Source: Streptomyces sp. NBC_01341 (GTDB lineage Bacteria > Actinomycetota > Actinomycetes > Streptomycetales > Streptomycetaceae). From it: a stretch of DNA of 64,000 nt. A program made the position numbers and the translations under genes. The notes under the pieces were generated by a model, which saw only the letters and a program-made list of their open reading frames with translations, had not been told where the DNA came from and did no database searches. The stretch is taken from assembly GCF_035946055.1 (NCBI RefSeq), contig NZ_CP108364.1:1116001-1180000 (forward strand). The letters are read 5' to 3'. This document shows positions 8,801 through 16,344 of the stretch, in pieces. The number at the start of each line of letters is the position of its first letter. Position 1 is the stretch's first letter.

Positions 8801-9567
8801 TCGCCGGCCACCTTGATGCGGAGGATCTTGCCGCGGAGGTCGTTGGTGTTCCCGGCGGTGCGGCGGGCGTCGAACGCGGGGTTGCGGTCAGCCCGGTCGT
8901 CCAGCGGCGAGTAGCCGTCGGACGCGAACGGGTTGGAGTCGTCGCCCGTAGAGAGGTAGAGGTTGCCCTGCGCGTCGAAGTCGATGTCCCCGCCCACGTG
9001 GCAGCACATGCCACGGGTGGTCGGGATGTCGAGGACCTTCTTCTCGCTGGCGTTGTCGAGGGTCCCGTCCTCGTTGAGGACGAAGCGGGAGAGGCGGTTC
9101 ACCCCTTCGAACTTGGCGAAGTCCGCGGCGGTGCCGTTCTCCGGGGCGTCGCCGGCGGGGGTGTCCAGCGGCGGCGCGTAGTAGAGGTAGATCGCCCGGT
9201 TCTCCGCGAAGTCGGGGTCGATCCCGACACCCTGGAGGCCTTCCTCGTCGTGCGAGTAGACGGGGATGGTGCCGGAGATACGCGTGTTGCCGGCACTGTC
9301 GGTGATGCGCAGCTCGCCGCCGCGCGACGTGTGCAGCACGCTGCGGTCGGGGAGGACCGCCAGCGTCATGGGTTCGCCTGTCTCGGCCGCCCCCTTGGCG
9401 AGCGTGACCTGCTGGAAGTCCTCGGCAGCGTCCTGCGCGGCCGAGGCCTTGGGGGCGTCGGCGGTGGCGGGCGTGGAGCCCAGGGTGAGCGTGGCGGCGG
9501 CGAGCAGGCCGCCGGCGAGGAGTGCGAGTGTCTTTCGGGCGCGGAGCCGTCTGCTGCTTCTGTGCAC
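5863..9567 (-). CDS. secreted PQQ-type sugar dehydrogenase with PKD, CBM6-like, ThuA and DUF1080 domains
   Basis: A 1,234-residue exported protein. Residues 1-38 form a signal peptide ending ATADA. Residues 50-495 are a glucose/sorbosone-dehydrogenase beta-propeller (MCCHVGGDIDFD, GDDSNPF, MGFRNPFRFS). A PKD domain follows (about 505-583, YAWDFGDGG), then a CBM6-like beta-sandwich (about 700-815), a ThuA domain (about 830-1040, VLVFSKTGGFRHDSI and GYMGVHAAAD), and a C-terminal DUF1080/3-keto-disaccharide-hydrolase domain (about 1050-1230, IFNGKTLEGWK, SGVFVGFP). The GTG was chosen because CGGAGG sits 6 nt upstream and the signal peptide starts there; the open frame extends about 70 codons further without support. 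The domain set fits extracellular oxidation and hydrolysis of a sugar or glycoside. Confidence 0.9.
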   Translation of the reverse strand: MHRSSRRLRARKTLALLAGGLLAAATLTLGSTPATADAPKASAAQDAAEDFQQVTLAKGAAETGEPMTLAVLPDRSVLHTSRGGELRITDSAGNTRISGTIPVYSHDEEGLQGVGIDPDFAENRAIYLYYAPPLDTPAGDAPENGTAADFAKFEGVNRLSRFVLNEDGTLDNASEKKVLDIPTTRGMCCHVGGDIDFDAQGNLYLSTGDDSNPFASDGYSPLDDRADRNPAFDARRTAGNTNDLRGKILRIKVAGDGSYTVPDGNLFAPGTEKTRPEIYAMGFRNPFRFSVDKATGILYVGDYGPDAGAADPNRGPAGQVEFARVTKPGNFGWPFCTGDNQAFNDYDFATGTSGPRFDCAAPKNESRYNTGLVDLPPSQAAWIPYDGASVPEFGTGSESPMGGPVYHYDAGLDSPVKFPEAYDGDFFAGEFGRQWIKRIEQDGDGAVKSINDVPWTGTQVMDMAFGPDGALYVLDYGLSWFGGDEHSALYRIENATGGRSPIAEATSDKTSGVAPLKVKFSSAGTTDGDGDALTYAWDFGDGGTSTAANPTYTYRKNGTYTATVTAEDPTGRTGSASVHVTVGNTAPTVVLDTPLDGRPFTFGDEVPFKVTVTDPEDGAVDCSKVEVKFTLGHDSHGHDITTEHGCEGTITTAMEGGHDPNANIYGGISASYTDGGGGGQAALTGRDQAKLQPRHRQAEHFDRSSGITTPSKSSAHGGRTVGDIDNDDWISFTPYILDGTTKLTARTSSAGAGGFLEVRAGSPTGKILGSAPVPVTGSWDSFQDIDVPLRGAPKKATELFLVFKGGSGALYDVDDFELSNSPVDKTAKRVLVFSKTGGFRHDSIPAGVAALKELGKDTNITVDSTEEAGQFTTSNLARYDAVVFLSTTGDILNADQQKAFENFVATGGGYMGVHAAADTEYDWKFYGGLVGAYFSSHPQIQPATVRVENHDHPATAHLDEAWDRTDEWYNYRSNPRDKAQVLATLDETSYTGGTMKGDHPIAWCQAYEGGRSFYTGLGHTKESYAEPAFRQHLLGGLRYASGQVKANCKPDTGYRSIFNGKTLEGWKQAGPGKFTVADGELRSEGGMGLLTYQAKELKSYSLKLDWKMAGDDNSGVFVGFPQSDDPWSAVDNGYEVQIDATDAADRTTGAVYTFKSADIKARDRVLRPPGQWNSYEIKVQGERLQVFLNGVKINDFTNTVPARSLKDGFIGLQNHGADDQVSFRDIQLKELPST

Positions 9568-9728
9568 GTGCGTCCTCCGGAGTGTGCCGGTTGTTCGGGC
9601 GGGTGCGTTTCTGCCGTTCCGCGCGGGGACTGCCGCGCTCGTCATCGGAGCCGTGAGGCCCCGGTGACGCGAGTCATGTGGTGTACACGAATGGGACCGT
9701 AGCCGCGTTCGTCCCGTACGGAAAGCCC

Positions 9729-9753
9729 TTGCGCAGCTACTGCGTTGAACTTT
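9729..9753. promoter_or_regulatory. candidate ROK operator 1 (TTGCGCA-N12-AACTTT)
   Basis: TTGCGCA at 9729-9735 and AACTTT at 9748-9753 are separated by 12 nt. The same two blocks with the same spacing occur upstream of the ROK regulator gene at 17615-17639. An inner inverted repeat CGCAG-CTA-CTGCG is also present. The site lies about 160-190 nt upstream of the PQQ-dehydrogenase start. Assignment to the ROK protein is inference. Confidence 0.45.
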
Positions 9754-9800
9754 TCCCCGCGGAAGGACAAAGGTGTGTCCGGGCATGCCGAACCGCCCCC

Positions 9801-9819
9801 CGGCCGCCTGCTGCGGCCG
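9801..9819 (-). terminator. possible hairpin terminator of the sugar operon
   Basis: A 7-bp stem, CGGCCGC-CTGCT-GCGGCCG, lies about 155 nt past the stop of the isomerase gene on the minus strand. It could end the ABC-transporter operon before the separately promoted dehydrogenase gene. It is weaker than the other hairpins in the window. Confidence 0.35.
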
Positions 9820-9973
9820 CCGGAGGGCTGAGCCTGCCGGGGCCCGACCGGCCGGAAGGGACGCACACGGTTGCCCGGGGGGCGGGTGCGGACGCGCACG
9901 GTCCCCCGTCGGCGTCCGACGGTCCGGTCAGGCGGGCGGGGCCCTCCCGAAAGACCTCAGGGCCCCGGCCAGG

Positions 9974-10978
9974 TCAGTCGCCGCCTCCGAACGCGGCGTC
10001 GAAGGAGGCGCTGGGCGGGTCGAAGTCGAAGCGCTTCAGCGACGCCAGGGCCTCCGGCGCACCTGTCAGGCGGTCCATGCCGGCGTCCTCCCACTCCACC
10101 GAGACCGGACCCTCGTAACCGATGGACCGCATCATCCGGAAGACGTCCTCCCAGGGCACGTCACCGTGTCCGGCGGAGACGAAGTCCCAGCCGCGCCTCG
10201 GGTCACCCCAGGGCAGGTGCGAGCCGAGGCGTCCGTTGCGCCCGTCGAGTCGCTTGCGCGCCTCCTTGCAGTCCACGTGGTAGATCCGGTCGCGGAAGTC
10301 GTAGAGGAAGCCGACGGGGTCGAGGTCCTGCCAGACGAAGTGGCTCGGGTCGAAGTTCAGCCCGAACGCCGGCCGGTGCCCCACAGCTTCCAGGGCCCGG
10401 TGGGTGGTCCAGTAGTCGTACGCGATCTCGCTGGGGTGCACCTCGTGGGCGAAGCGCACCCCCTCGGCGTCGAAGACGTCGAGGATCGGGTTCCACCGCT
10501 CCGCGAAGTCCTCGTAACCCCGCTCGATCATGTGCGGAGGTACCGGCGGGAACATCGCGACCAGGTGCCAGATGGAGGAGCCCGTGAAGCCGATGACGGT
10601 GTCGACGCCGAACGCGGCGGCCGCCCTGGCGGTGTCCTCGATCTCCTTCGCGGCCCGGCGGCGTACGCCCTCGGGCTCCCCGTCCCCCCAGATGCGGGCG
10701 GGCAGGATGCCCTGGTGGCGCTCGTCGATCGGGTTGTCGCAGACGGCCTGGCCCACCAGGTGGTTCGATATCGCCCAGCACTTGAGGCCGTACTTGTCGA
10801 GCAGCTCCCGCCGCCCGTCGAGGTAGCCGGGATCCGCGAGGGCCTTGTCCACCTCGAAGTGGTCTCCCCAGCAGGCGAGTTCGAGGCCGTCGTAACCGAA
10901 GTCCCGGGCGTGCCGGGCAACCTCCTCCAAGGGCAGGTCGGCCCACTGACCGGTGAAGAGTGTGAAGGGACGGGGCAT
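9974..10978 (-). CDS. sugar phosphate isomerase/epimerase (TIM barrel)
   Basis: A 334-residue xylose-isomerase-like TIM barrel, [20 protein letters not shown] at the start. Probable metal ligands lie in [37 protein letters not shown] and PVSVEWED, which is the pattern of this superfamily. TAGGAGG is 8 nt before the ATG, and the gap to the upstream dehydrogenase is 12 nt, so the two are one transcript. Members next to Gfo/Idh/MocA oxidoreductases act as epimerases, isomerases or eliminases of oxidised sugars. Exact substrate not deducible. Confidence 0.9.
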   Translation of the reverse strand: MPRPFTLFTGQWADLPLEEVARHARDFGYDGLELACWGDHFEVDKALADPGYLDGRRELLDKYGLKCWAISNHLVGQAVCDNPIDERHQGILPARIWGDGEPEGVRRRAAKEIEDTARAAAAFGVDTVIGFTGSSIWHLVAMFPPVPPHMIERGYEDFAERWNPILDVFDAEGVRFAHEVHPSEIAYDYWTTHRALEAVGHRPAFGLNFDPSHFVWQDLDPVGFLYDFRDRIYHVDCKEARKRLDGRNGRLGSHLPWGDPRRGWDFVSAGHGDVPWEDVFRMMRSIGYEGPVSVEWEDAGMDRLTGAPEALASLKRFDFDPPSASFDAAFGGGD

Positions 10979-10990
10979 GCGCGCAACCTC

Positions 10991-12211
10991 CTAGAAGGGC
11001 ACCGGTGTGTATACGGAGTTCTTGGCGGCACTCTCCTCGACCGCGGCGAGCACCCGCTGCACCTGGAGCCCGTCGGCGAACGACGGTACGGGCGGGCGTC
11101 CTTCGGCGATGGTGCACACCACGTCCCTGGCCTGGTGGACGAAGGTGTGCTCGTAGCCGAGGCCGTGGCCCGGCGGCCACCACGCCTCCAGGTAGGGATG
11201 CTGGGGCTCCGTGACGAGGATCCGCCGGAAGCCCGCGGTGGTCGCCGGCTCGGTGTGGTCGTGGAAGGAGAGCTCGTTGAGGCGTTCCAGGTCGAAGGCG
11301 ATCGACCCCAGCTCGCCGTTGATCTCCAGACGGAGGGCGTTCTTGCGCCCGGCCGCCATCCGGGTCGCCTCGAACGAGGCCAGGGCACCGGACGCGAGGC
11401 GGCCGGTGAACAGGGCCGCGTCGTCGACGGTGACCGTCCCCCGCAGGGCACGGTCCGCGGAGCCCGAGAGCCCCGCACCCGGACCCGCGAGCAGGGGCCT
11501 CTCCCGGACGAAGGTCTCGCTCACCGCCGACACTCCGACCAGCGGCTCACCGGCGAGGTACTGGGCGAGGTCGACGATGTGGGCCCCGAGGTCCCCCAGC
11601 GCACCGGACCCGGCGTGCTCACGCTTGAGACGCCAGGTCAGCGGCGACTCGGGGTCGACGAGCCAGTCCTGGAGATAGGTGGCCCGGACGTGCCGCAGGG
11701 TGCCGAGCCGCCCTTCCTCGATCATCCTGCGGGCGAAGGTGAGGGCGGGCACCTTGCGGTAGTTGAAGCCCACGATCGCCACCTGGCCGCGGGCGGAGGC
11801 GCGTTCGGCTGCCTCCACCATGGCCTCCGCCTCCGCGACGGTGTTGGCGAGCGGCTTCTCGCACAGCACGTGCTTGCCCGCCTCCAACGCGGCGATGGCG
11901 ATCTCCGCATGGCTGTCGCCGGGTGTGCAGATGTCGACCAGCTGCACGTCGTCCCGGGCGATGAGCGCACGCCAGTCGGTCTCCGCCGCCGCCCAGCCGT
12001 GCCGGGCGGCGGCGGCCTCGACGGCCGTACGGTCGCGTCCGCAGATCGCGGCGAGAGCCGGTCTCACCGGCAGGTCGAAGACGTGCCCCGCGGTGCGCCA
12101 CCCCTGCGAGTGGGCGGCCCCCATGAACGCGTATCCGACCATGCCGACCCCGAGCGTCGCCGTCGGTGGCGGTGCTCCGGTCTCCTGCTCCGTCTCTTCC
12201 CTACGGGCCAT
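10991..12211 (-). CDS. Gfo/Idh/MocA family NAD(P)-dependent oxidoreductase
   Basis: A 406-residue oxidoreductase. The N-terminal Rossmann motif is LGVGMVGYAFMGAAHSQG and the family hallmark EKPLANT follows at about residue 118. The C-terminal alpha/beta domain has GDLGAHIVDLAQYLAGE, with the His-containing active-site helix. GGAGG lies 8 nt before the ATG. It sits between the sugar-binding protein and the TIM-barrel isomerase. Family members oxidise a hydroxyl of sugars or cyclitols, including C3 of glycosides and myo-inositol; the context favours a sugar imported by the adjacent transporter. Confidence 0.92.
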   Translation of the reverse strand: MARREETEQETGAPPPTATLGVGMVGYAFMGAAHSQGWRTAGHVFDLPVRPALAAICGRDRTAVEAAAARHGWAAAETDWRALIARDDVQLVDICTPGDSHAEIAIAALEAGKHVLCEKPLANTVAEAEAMVEAAERASARGQVAIVGFNYRKVPALTFARRMIEEGRLGTLRHVRATYLQDWLVDPESPLTWRLKREHAGSGALGDLGAHIVDLAQYLAGEPLVGVSAVSETFVRERPLLAGPGAGLSGSADRALRGTVTVDDAALFTGRLASGALASFEATRMAAGRKNALRLEINGELGSIAFDLERLNELSFHDHTEPATTAGFRRILVTEPQHPYLEAWWPPGHGLGYEHTFVHQARDVVCTIAEGRPPVPSFADGLQVQRVLAAVEESAAKNSVYTPVPF

Positions 12212-12258
12212 GCGGACATCCTCCTCGTCGGTGGTTCGGTGGCGGCGGTGGTGCGGGA

Positions 12259-13296
12259 TCAGCTGAAGCCCGTCGGCAGGTACTGGTCGATGTTCTCCTT
12301 CGTGACCACGGCGGAGTACAGCGTGAGCGAGGTCGGGATCTCCATCTCGGAGAGGCCCGCGACGCCCTTGTTCTGGCCGAGTGCACGGGCCAGGTCGATC
12401 GCCGAGGCGGCCATGGTCGGCGGGTACAGAACGGTCGCCTTCAGGACGCTGTCGTCGGCCTTGATGGCGTCCATCGCGGACTTCGCACCGGCGCCGCCGA
12501 CCATGATGAACTCGTCGCGGCCGGCCTGCTGGATGGCGCGCAGCGCGCCCACGCCCTGGTCGTCGTCGTGGTTCCAGAGGGCGTCGAACTGCTTCTGCGC
12601 CTGCAGCAGCTGCGCCATCTTCGCCTGCCCCGACTCCACGGTGAAGTCGGCGGCCTGACGGGCCACCAACTTGATGTTGGGGTAGTTCTTGAGGGCGTCG
12701 GCGAAGCCCTGGCTGCGCTGCTTGGTGAGTTCCAGGGCGTCGATGCCGGCGAGCTCGACGACCTTGGCGCTCGACTTGTCCTTGAGCTGTTCGCCGATGT
12801 AGTGCCCCGCGTTGAGGCCCATGCCGTAGTTGTCACCGCCGACCCAGCAGCGGTATGCCTGCGGTGAGGCGAAGATGCGGTCGAGGTTGACGACGGGGAT
12901 GCCCGCCTTCATGGCCTCCAGCCCGACCTGGGTGAGGGCCTTGCCGTCGGCGGGGAGGACGACGAGGACGTCGACCTTCTTGTTGATGAGCGTCTTGACC
13001 TGGCCGATCTGGGTGGCCGTGTCGTTGGAGCCCTCGGTGATCTCCAGGGTCACCTCGGAGTACTTCTCGGCCCGCGACTTGGCGTTGACGTTGATCGCGT
13101 TGAGCCATCCGTGGTCGGCCTGGGGCCCGGCGAAGCCGATGGTGACGGGCGTACCCGGCTTGTCGTCGGCGGCGGGCTGGTTGCTCTGGGCGACCGCCTT
13201 CTCCTTGGGCTCGTTGCTGGTGCAGGCGGTGAGGAAGGCTCCCGCGGAGACGGCCGCGGTGCCGAAGAGCAGTCCTCTGCGGCTGGTTTCTGGCAT
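12259..13296 (-). CDS. ribose-type sugar ABC transporter, substrate-binding lipoprotein
   Basis: A 345-residue periplasmic-binding-protein-type-1 solute receptor. The N-terminus MPETSRRGLLFGTAAVSAG carries a twin-arginine motif followed by the lipobox LTAC, so it is probably exported folded and lipid-anchored. VTIGFAGPQADHGWLNAIN and DVLVVLPADGKAL are typical of RbsB-like binders, and WNHDDDQGVGALRAI is the hinge region. The inner ATG was preferred because GAAGGG stands 10 nt upstream; a start 6 codons earlier has no ribosome site. Third gene of the transporter operon. Confidence 0.92.
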   Translation of the reverse strand: MPETSRRGLLFGTAAVSAGAFLTACTSNEPKEKAVAQSNQPAADDKPGTPVTIGFAGPQADHGWLNAINVNAKSRAEKYSEVTLEITEGSNDTATQIGQVKTLINKKVDVLVVLPADGKALTQVGLEAMKAGIPVVNLDRIFASPQAYRCWVGGDNYGMGLNAGHYIGEQLKDKSSAKVVELAGIDALELTKQRSQGFADALKNYPNIKLVARQAADFTVESGQAKMAQLLQAQKQFDALWNHDDDQGVGALRAIQQAGRDEFIMVGGAGAKSAMDAIKADDSVLKATVLYPPTMAASAIDLARALGQNKGVAGLSEMEIPTSLTLYSAVVTKENIDQYLPTGFS

Positions 13297-13374
13297 GGCT
13301 GTCGAACCCTTCATCCGGTGCGGTGTGTACGGAACAGCGGGTGGGTGATCAGTGCTCGGTCACGAGAGAGGTGC

Positions 13375-14427
13375 TCAGGTCTCGCCGCCGCGCAGTGTGC
13401 GGCGCTGGACGAGGACGGCGGCGACGATGATGGCGCCCTTGGCGATCTGCTGGACGTCGCTCTGCAGGTTGTTGAGCGCGAAGATGTTCTGGATCGTGGT
13501 GAACACCAGGACCCCGAGCACCGAGCCGACGATGGTGCCCCGGCCGCCGCTCAGGAGGGTGCCGCCGATGATCGCGGCGGCGATGGCGTCGAGCTCGTAG
13601 AGGTTGCCGTTCGTGTTCTGGCCCGATCCGGACAGGATGACCAGCATGAAGGCGGCGATGCCGCAGCACAGTCCGGAGAGCAGGTAGAGGTAGAGGCGCT
13701 GACGGCGTACGTCGATGCCGGCGAGCCGTGCCGCTTCCGCGTTGCCGCCGACGGCGACCGTGCGGCGCCCGAAGGTGGTGCGGTTCAGGATCAGCCACCC
13801 TGCCACGGTCACCGCCGCGAAGACGAGGACCAGGGGCGGGATTCCGAGGACGTAGCTGTCGGGCAGGCCCAGGTCCAGCACGGACTGGACCGTGACGATC
13901 TGCGTCTTGCCGTCGGTGAGCTGCAGGGCCAGGCCGCGCGCCGACGCCAGCATGGCCAGGGTCGCGATGAACGGGACCAGGCCGCCGTAGGCGATCAGGA
14001 GTCCGTTGACCAGACCGGCTCCCAGCCCGACGACCACGGCCGTGAACAGGATGCCGGCGAAGCCGAAGTCCTGGGTGGCGAGCGTCGTCGCCCAGACGGA
14101 GGCGAGGGCCACCATCGCGCCGACCGACAGGTCGATGCCCCCACTGATGATCACGAAGGTGACGCCGACGGTGACGACCCCGATGACGGAGGACTGCGTC
14201 AGGATCAGCTGGAGGTTTCCGGTGTCCAGGAACGCGTCCGGTTCGGTGAAACCGCCGACGGCTATGAGTACGGCGAGGACACCGAGCAGTGACAGGTTCC
14301 GGACATCGGCGCGCAGGCCGAGTGCGCGCAGGCCACCACCCCGCTTCGATGGCGGCGCGGTCGCGGGACCGGCGACGGCCCCCTTCTCCGGCCCGTGGTG
14401 CTGCGCCGACGGTGCGGGCTGTGTCAT
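13375..14427 (-). CDS. ribose-type sugar ABC transporter, permease
   Basis: A 350-residue polytopic membrane protein of the RbsC/BPD-transp-2 family with eight or more hydrophobic helices. Characteristic segments are VIISGGIDLSVGAMVAL, GLVPFIATLAMLASARGLAL and FGRRTVAVGGNAEAARLAGI, then AIAAAIIGGTLLSGGRGT. The ATG overlaps the ATPase stop as ATGA, and GGAAGGGAG lies 9 nt upstream. It forms the membrane channel with the ATPase and binding protein of the same operon. The longer upstream open frame is antisense noise. Confidence 0.93.
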   Translation of the reverse strand: MTQPAPSAQHHGPEKGAVAGPATAPPSKRGGGLRALGLRADVRNLSLLGVLAVLIAVGGFTEPDAFLDTGNLQLILTQSSVIGVVTVGVTFVIISGGIDLSVGAMVALASVWATTLATQDFGFAGILFTAVVVGLGAGLVNGLLIAYGGLVPFIATLAMLASARGLALQLTDGKTQIVTVQSVLDLGLPDSYVLGIPPLVLVFAAVTVAGWLILNRTTFGRRTVAVGGNAEAARLAGIDVRRQRLYLYLLSGLCCGIAAFMLVILSGSGQNTNGNLYELDAIAAAIIGGTLLSGGRGTIVGSVLGVLVFTTIQNIFALNNLQSDVQQIAKGAIIVAAVLVQRRTLRGGET

Positions 14428-15950
14428 GACGTCGGGCTCCCTTCCATGACGAGGTCGAGTACACGGTGCTCGTCGAGCTCCCTGGCATCGGCCGTGTGCA
14501 CGACACGGCCCTCCCGGAGCACCAGCACCCGGTCGGCGAGGCCCAGCACTTCGGGCACTTCGCTGGAGACGAGCAGAACGGCGAGGCCTTCGTCGGCCAG
14601 CCGGCGGATCACGGCGTAGAGCTCGGCGCGGGCGCCGACATCGACGCCGCGGGTCGGTTCGTCGAGCAGCAGGACCCGGCATCCGCGGAGCAGCCAGCGG
14701 GCGAGGACCGCCTTCTGCTGGTTGCCGCCCGACAGGGTGCGCACCGCGGCGTCCGGGTTGTCCGGCCGCAGGGAGAGCTCCCGGGTCGCCGCCCTGGCGG
14801 CCTTGCGCTCCGCGCCACGGTCGATCCAGCCGGCCCGGGCGAAGCGGGAGAGCGAGGAGACGGAGACGTTGCGGGTGACCGATTCGGTCAGCAGCAGGGC
14901 CTGGGCCTTGCGCTCCTCGGGCGCCAGGCCGATGCCCGCAGCCACCGCGGCCCGCACGCTGCCGGGGCGCAGCGGCCTGCCGGAGACCAGGACGCGTCCC
15001 GAGGTCGGCTTGCGCGCGCCGTAGACGGTCTCCAGGATCTCGGAGCGCCCGGAGCCCACGAGCCCGGCCAGGCCGACGATCTCGCCGGGCCTCAACTCCA
15101 GGTCCACGGGCTCGAACTCACCCTTGCGGCTGAGGCCTTCGACCTTCAGAACCGGTTCGTCGGCGGTGTGCGCGGTACCCGGCGCGGGCCGCTCGGGGAA
15201 GACGTACTCGACGTTGCGGCCGGTCATCATCGCAACGATGTCGCGCGTGGGTGTGGACTTGGCGGGGAGGCCGACGGCGACGGCCCTTCCGTCTTTGAGC
15301 ACGGTCACGCGGTCGCCGATGCGGCGGATCTCCTCCAGCCGGTGGGAGATGTAGATGACTGCCACGCCGTCGGCGGTGAGACCGTCGACGATGCGGAAGA
15401 GGTTGTCGACCTCGTCCGGGTCGAGCGCCGCGGAGGGCTCGTCCATCACGATGAGGCGGACGTCGTGGGAGAGGGCCCGGGCCATGGAGACGATCTGCTG
15501 CTGCGCCGCCGAGAGATCGCCGACCGCGCGGGCCGGGTCGATCTCCGGGTGGCCGAGGCGCTTCAGGAGCGCGGCGGCCATGGTGCGGCCCTCGCGGGTG
15601 CGGACGACGAAGCCGGCACTGGTGGGCTCGTGGCCCAGGAAGACGTTCTCGGCGACCGACAGCCCCTCCACCAGGTCGAGTTCCTGGTAGATGGTGGCGA
15701 TGCCCAGGCGCATCGCGGTGATCGGCGAGGAGAGCTGGACCGGCTCGCCGCTCCAGGTGATGGCGCCGTCGTCGGGCTGGTGGGCTCCGGCCAGCACCTT
15801 GATCAGGGTGGACTTGCCGGCACCGTTCTGGCCGAGGAGGCAGTGGACTTCGCCGGCCTGGACCTCGAGGTCCACGCCGTCGAGGGCGCGGACTCCGGGG
15901 AACGACTTGGTGATGCCGGACATGGTGAGCAGGGGTGGTTCTGGTGCCAT
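14424..15950 (-). CDS. ribose-type sugar ABC transporter, fused double ATPase
   Basis: A 508-residue protein with two nucleotide-binding domains, as in RbsA/MglA. Domain 1 has Walker A GQNGAGKST, an AQQQ-type signature LSAAQQQIVSMARAL and Walker B LIVMDEPSAAL. Domain 2 has the degenerate P-loop GLVGSGRSE usual for this family, LSGGNQQKAVLARWL and LLLDEPTRGVDVG. The start MAPEPPLLTM follows GAGGGG by 8 nt. It is the first gene of the transporter operon; about 127 extra upstream codons in the open frame have biased, repetitive composition and were excluded. Confidence 0.94.
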   Translation of the reverse strand: MAPEPPLLTMSGITKSFPGVRALDGVDLEVQAGEVHCLLGQNGAGKSTLIKVLAGAHQPDDGAITWSGEPVQLSSPITAMRLGIATIYQELDLVEGLSVAENVFLGHEPTSAGFVVRTREGRTMAAALLKRLGHPEIDPARAVGDLSAAQQQIVSMARALSHDVRLIVMDEPSAALDPDEVDNLFRIVDGLTADGVAVIYISHRLEEIRRIGDRVTVLKDGRAVAVGLPAKSTPTRDIVAMMTGRNVEYVFPERPAPGTAHTADEPVLKVEGLSRKGEFEPVDLELRPGEIVGLAGLVGSGRSEILETVYGARKPTSGRVLVSGRPLRPGSVRAAVAAGIGLAPEERKAQALLLTESVTRNVSVSSLSRFARAGWIDRGAERKAARAATRELSLRPDNPDAAVRTLSGGNQQKAVLARWLLRGCRVLLLDEPTRGVDVGARAELYAVIRRLADEGLAVLLVSSEVPEVLGLADRVLVLREGRVVHTADARELDEHRVLDLVMEGSPTS

Positions 15951-16344
15951 GACGATTCCCCTCGGCGAATGGGGTCTCCCCTGCTCGGACGAGGCCGAGA
16001 GCCCGGGGAGGGCCGGTGTGCGGGCAGGGGCGCAGTGCCGGCGGTGCCGTACTGCTGACGGGAGTAGCTGCGTGGTGCGTGCCGTGCTGCCGTGCGAGGT
16101 GCTGGTGGTGCTGCCTGACCTGGTGCGGACGGTGCTCGTGGTACCAGTGGTGCTTGCCGTACGTGGTTCGGGCGGTGCGGAAGGTGCTGGTGGTACGCGC
16201 CGTACGTGGTGCGGGCTGAGCTTGCCGAACGTGATGCTGCCGTGCCGGTGGTTCGGTCGTACGGACGTCGGGGCCGGGGCTCGGGCCGGGCTGCCTACTG
16301 CGGTGAGTGCTGGGCGCTTGCCGTCCAGCACACCGGCTCCGGCA
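15951..16344. other. 394-nt intergenic region: transporter promoter and degenerate repeats
   Basis: Lies between the ROK stop and the transporter ATPase start, both on minus, so it should hold the transporter promoter. From about 16075 to 16260 it is built of degenerate GTGCTGGTGGT-like and CCGTACGTGGT-like blocks. Identical 12-mers GCCGTACGTGGT occur at 16156 and 16199, and identical 13-mers AGGTGCTGGTGGT at 16097 and 16182. No convincing gene. Confidence 0.55.

Larger units (their letters stand above)
9568..9973. other. 406-nt intergenic region with promoter of the secreted dehydrogenase
   Basis: No credible gene. Open frames here lack coding bias and family resemblance. The stretch carries the 3' end of the isomerase transcript with a GC hairpin, a spaced motif shared with the ROK promoter, and locally A/T-richer sequence around 9670-9760 that suits a promoter for the minus-strand dehydrogenase gene. 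Confidence 0.5.

Noticed and set aside
16016..16219. short Cys/Trp-rich open frame on plus
   Set aside because: It is the translation of degenerate GTGCTGG repeats, lacks a ribosome site and has no recognisable family; better explained as non-coding repeat.
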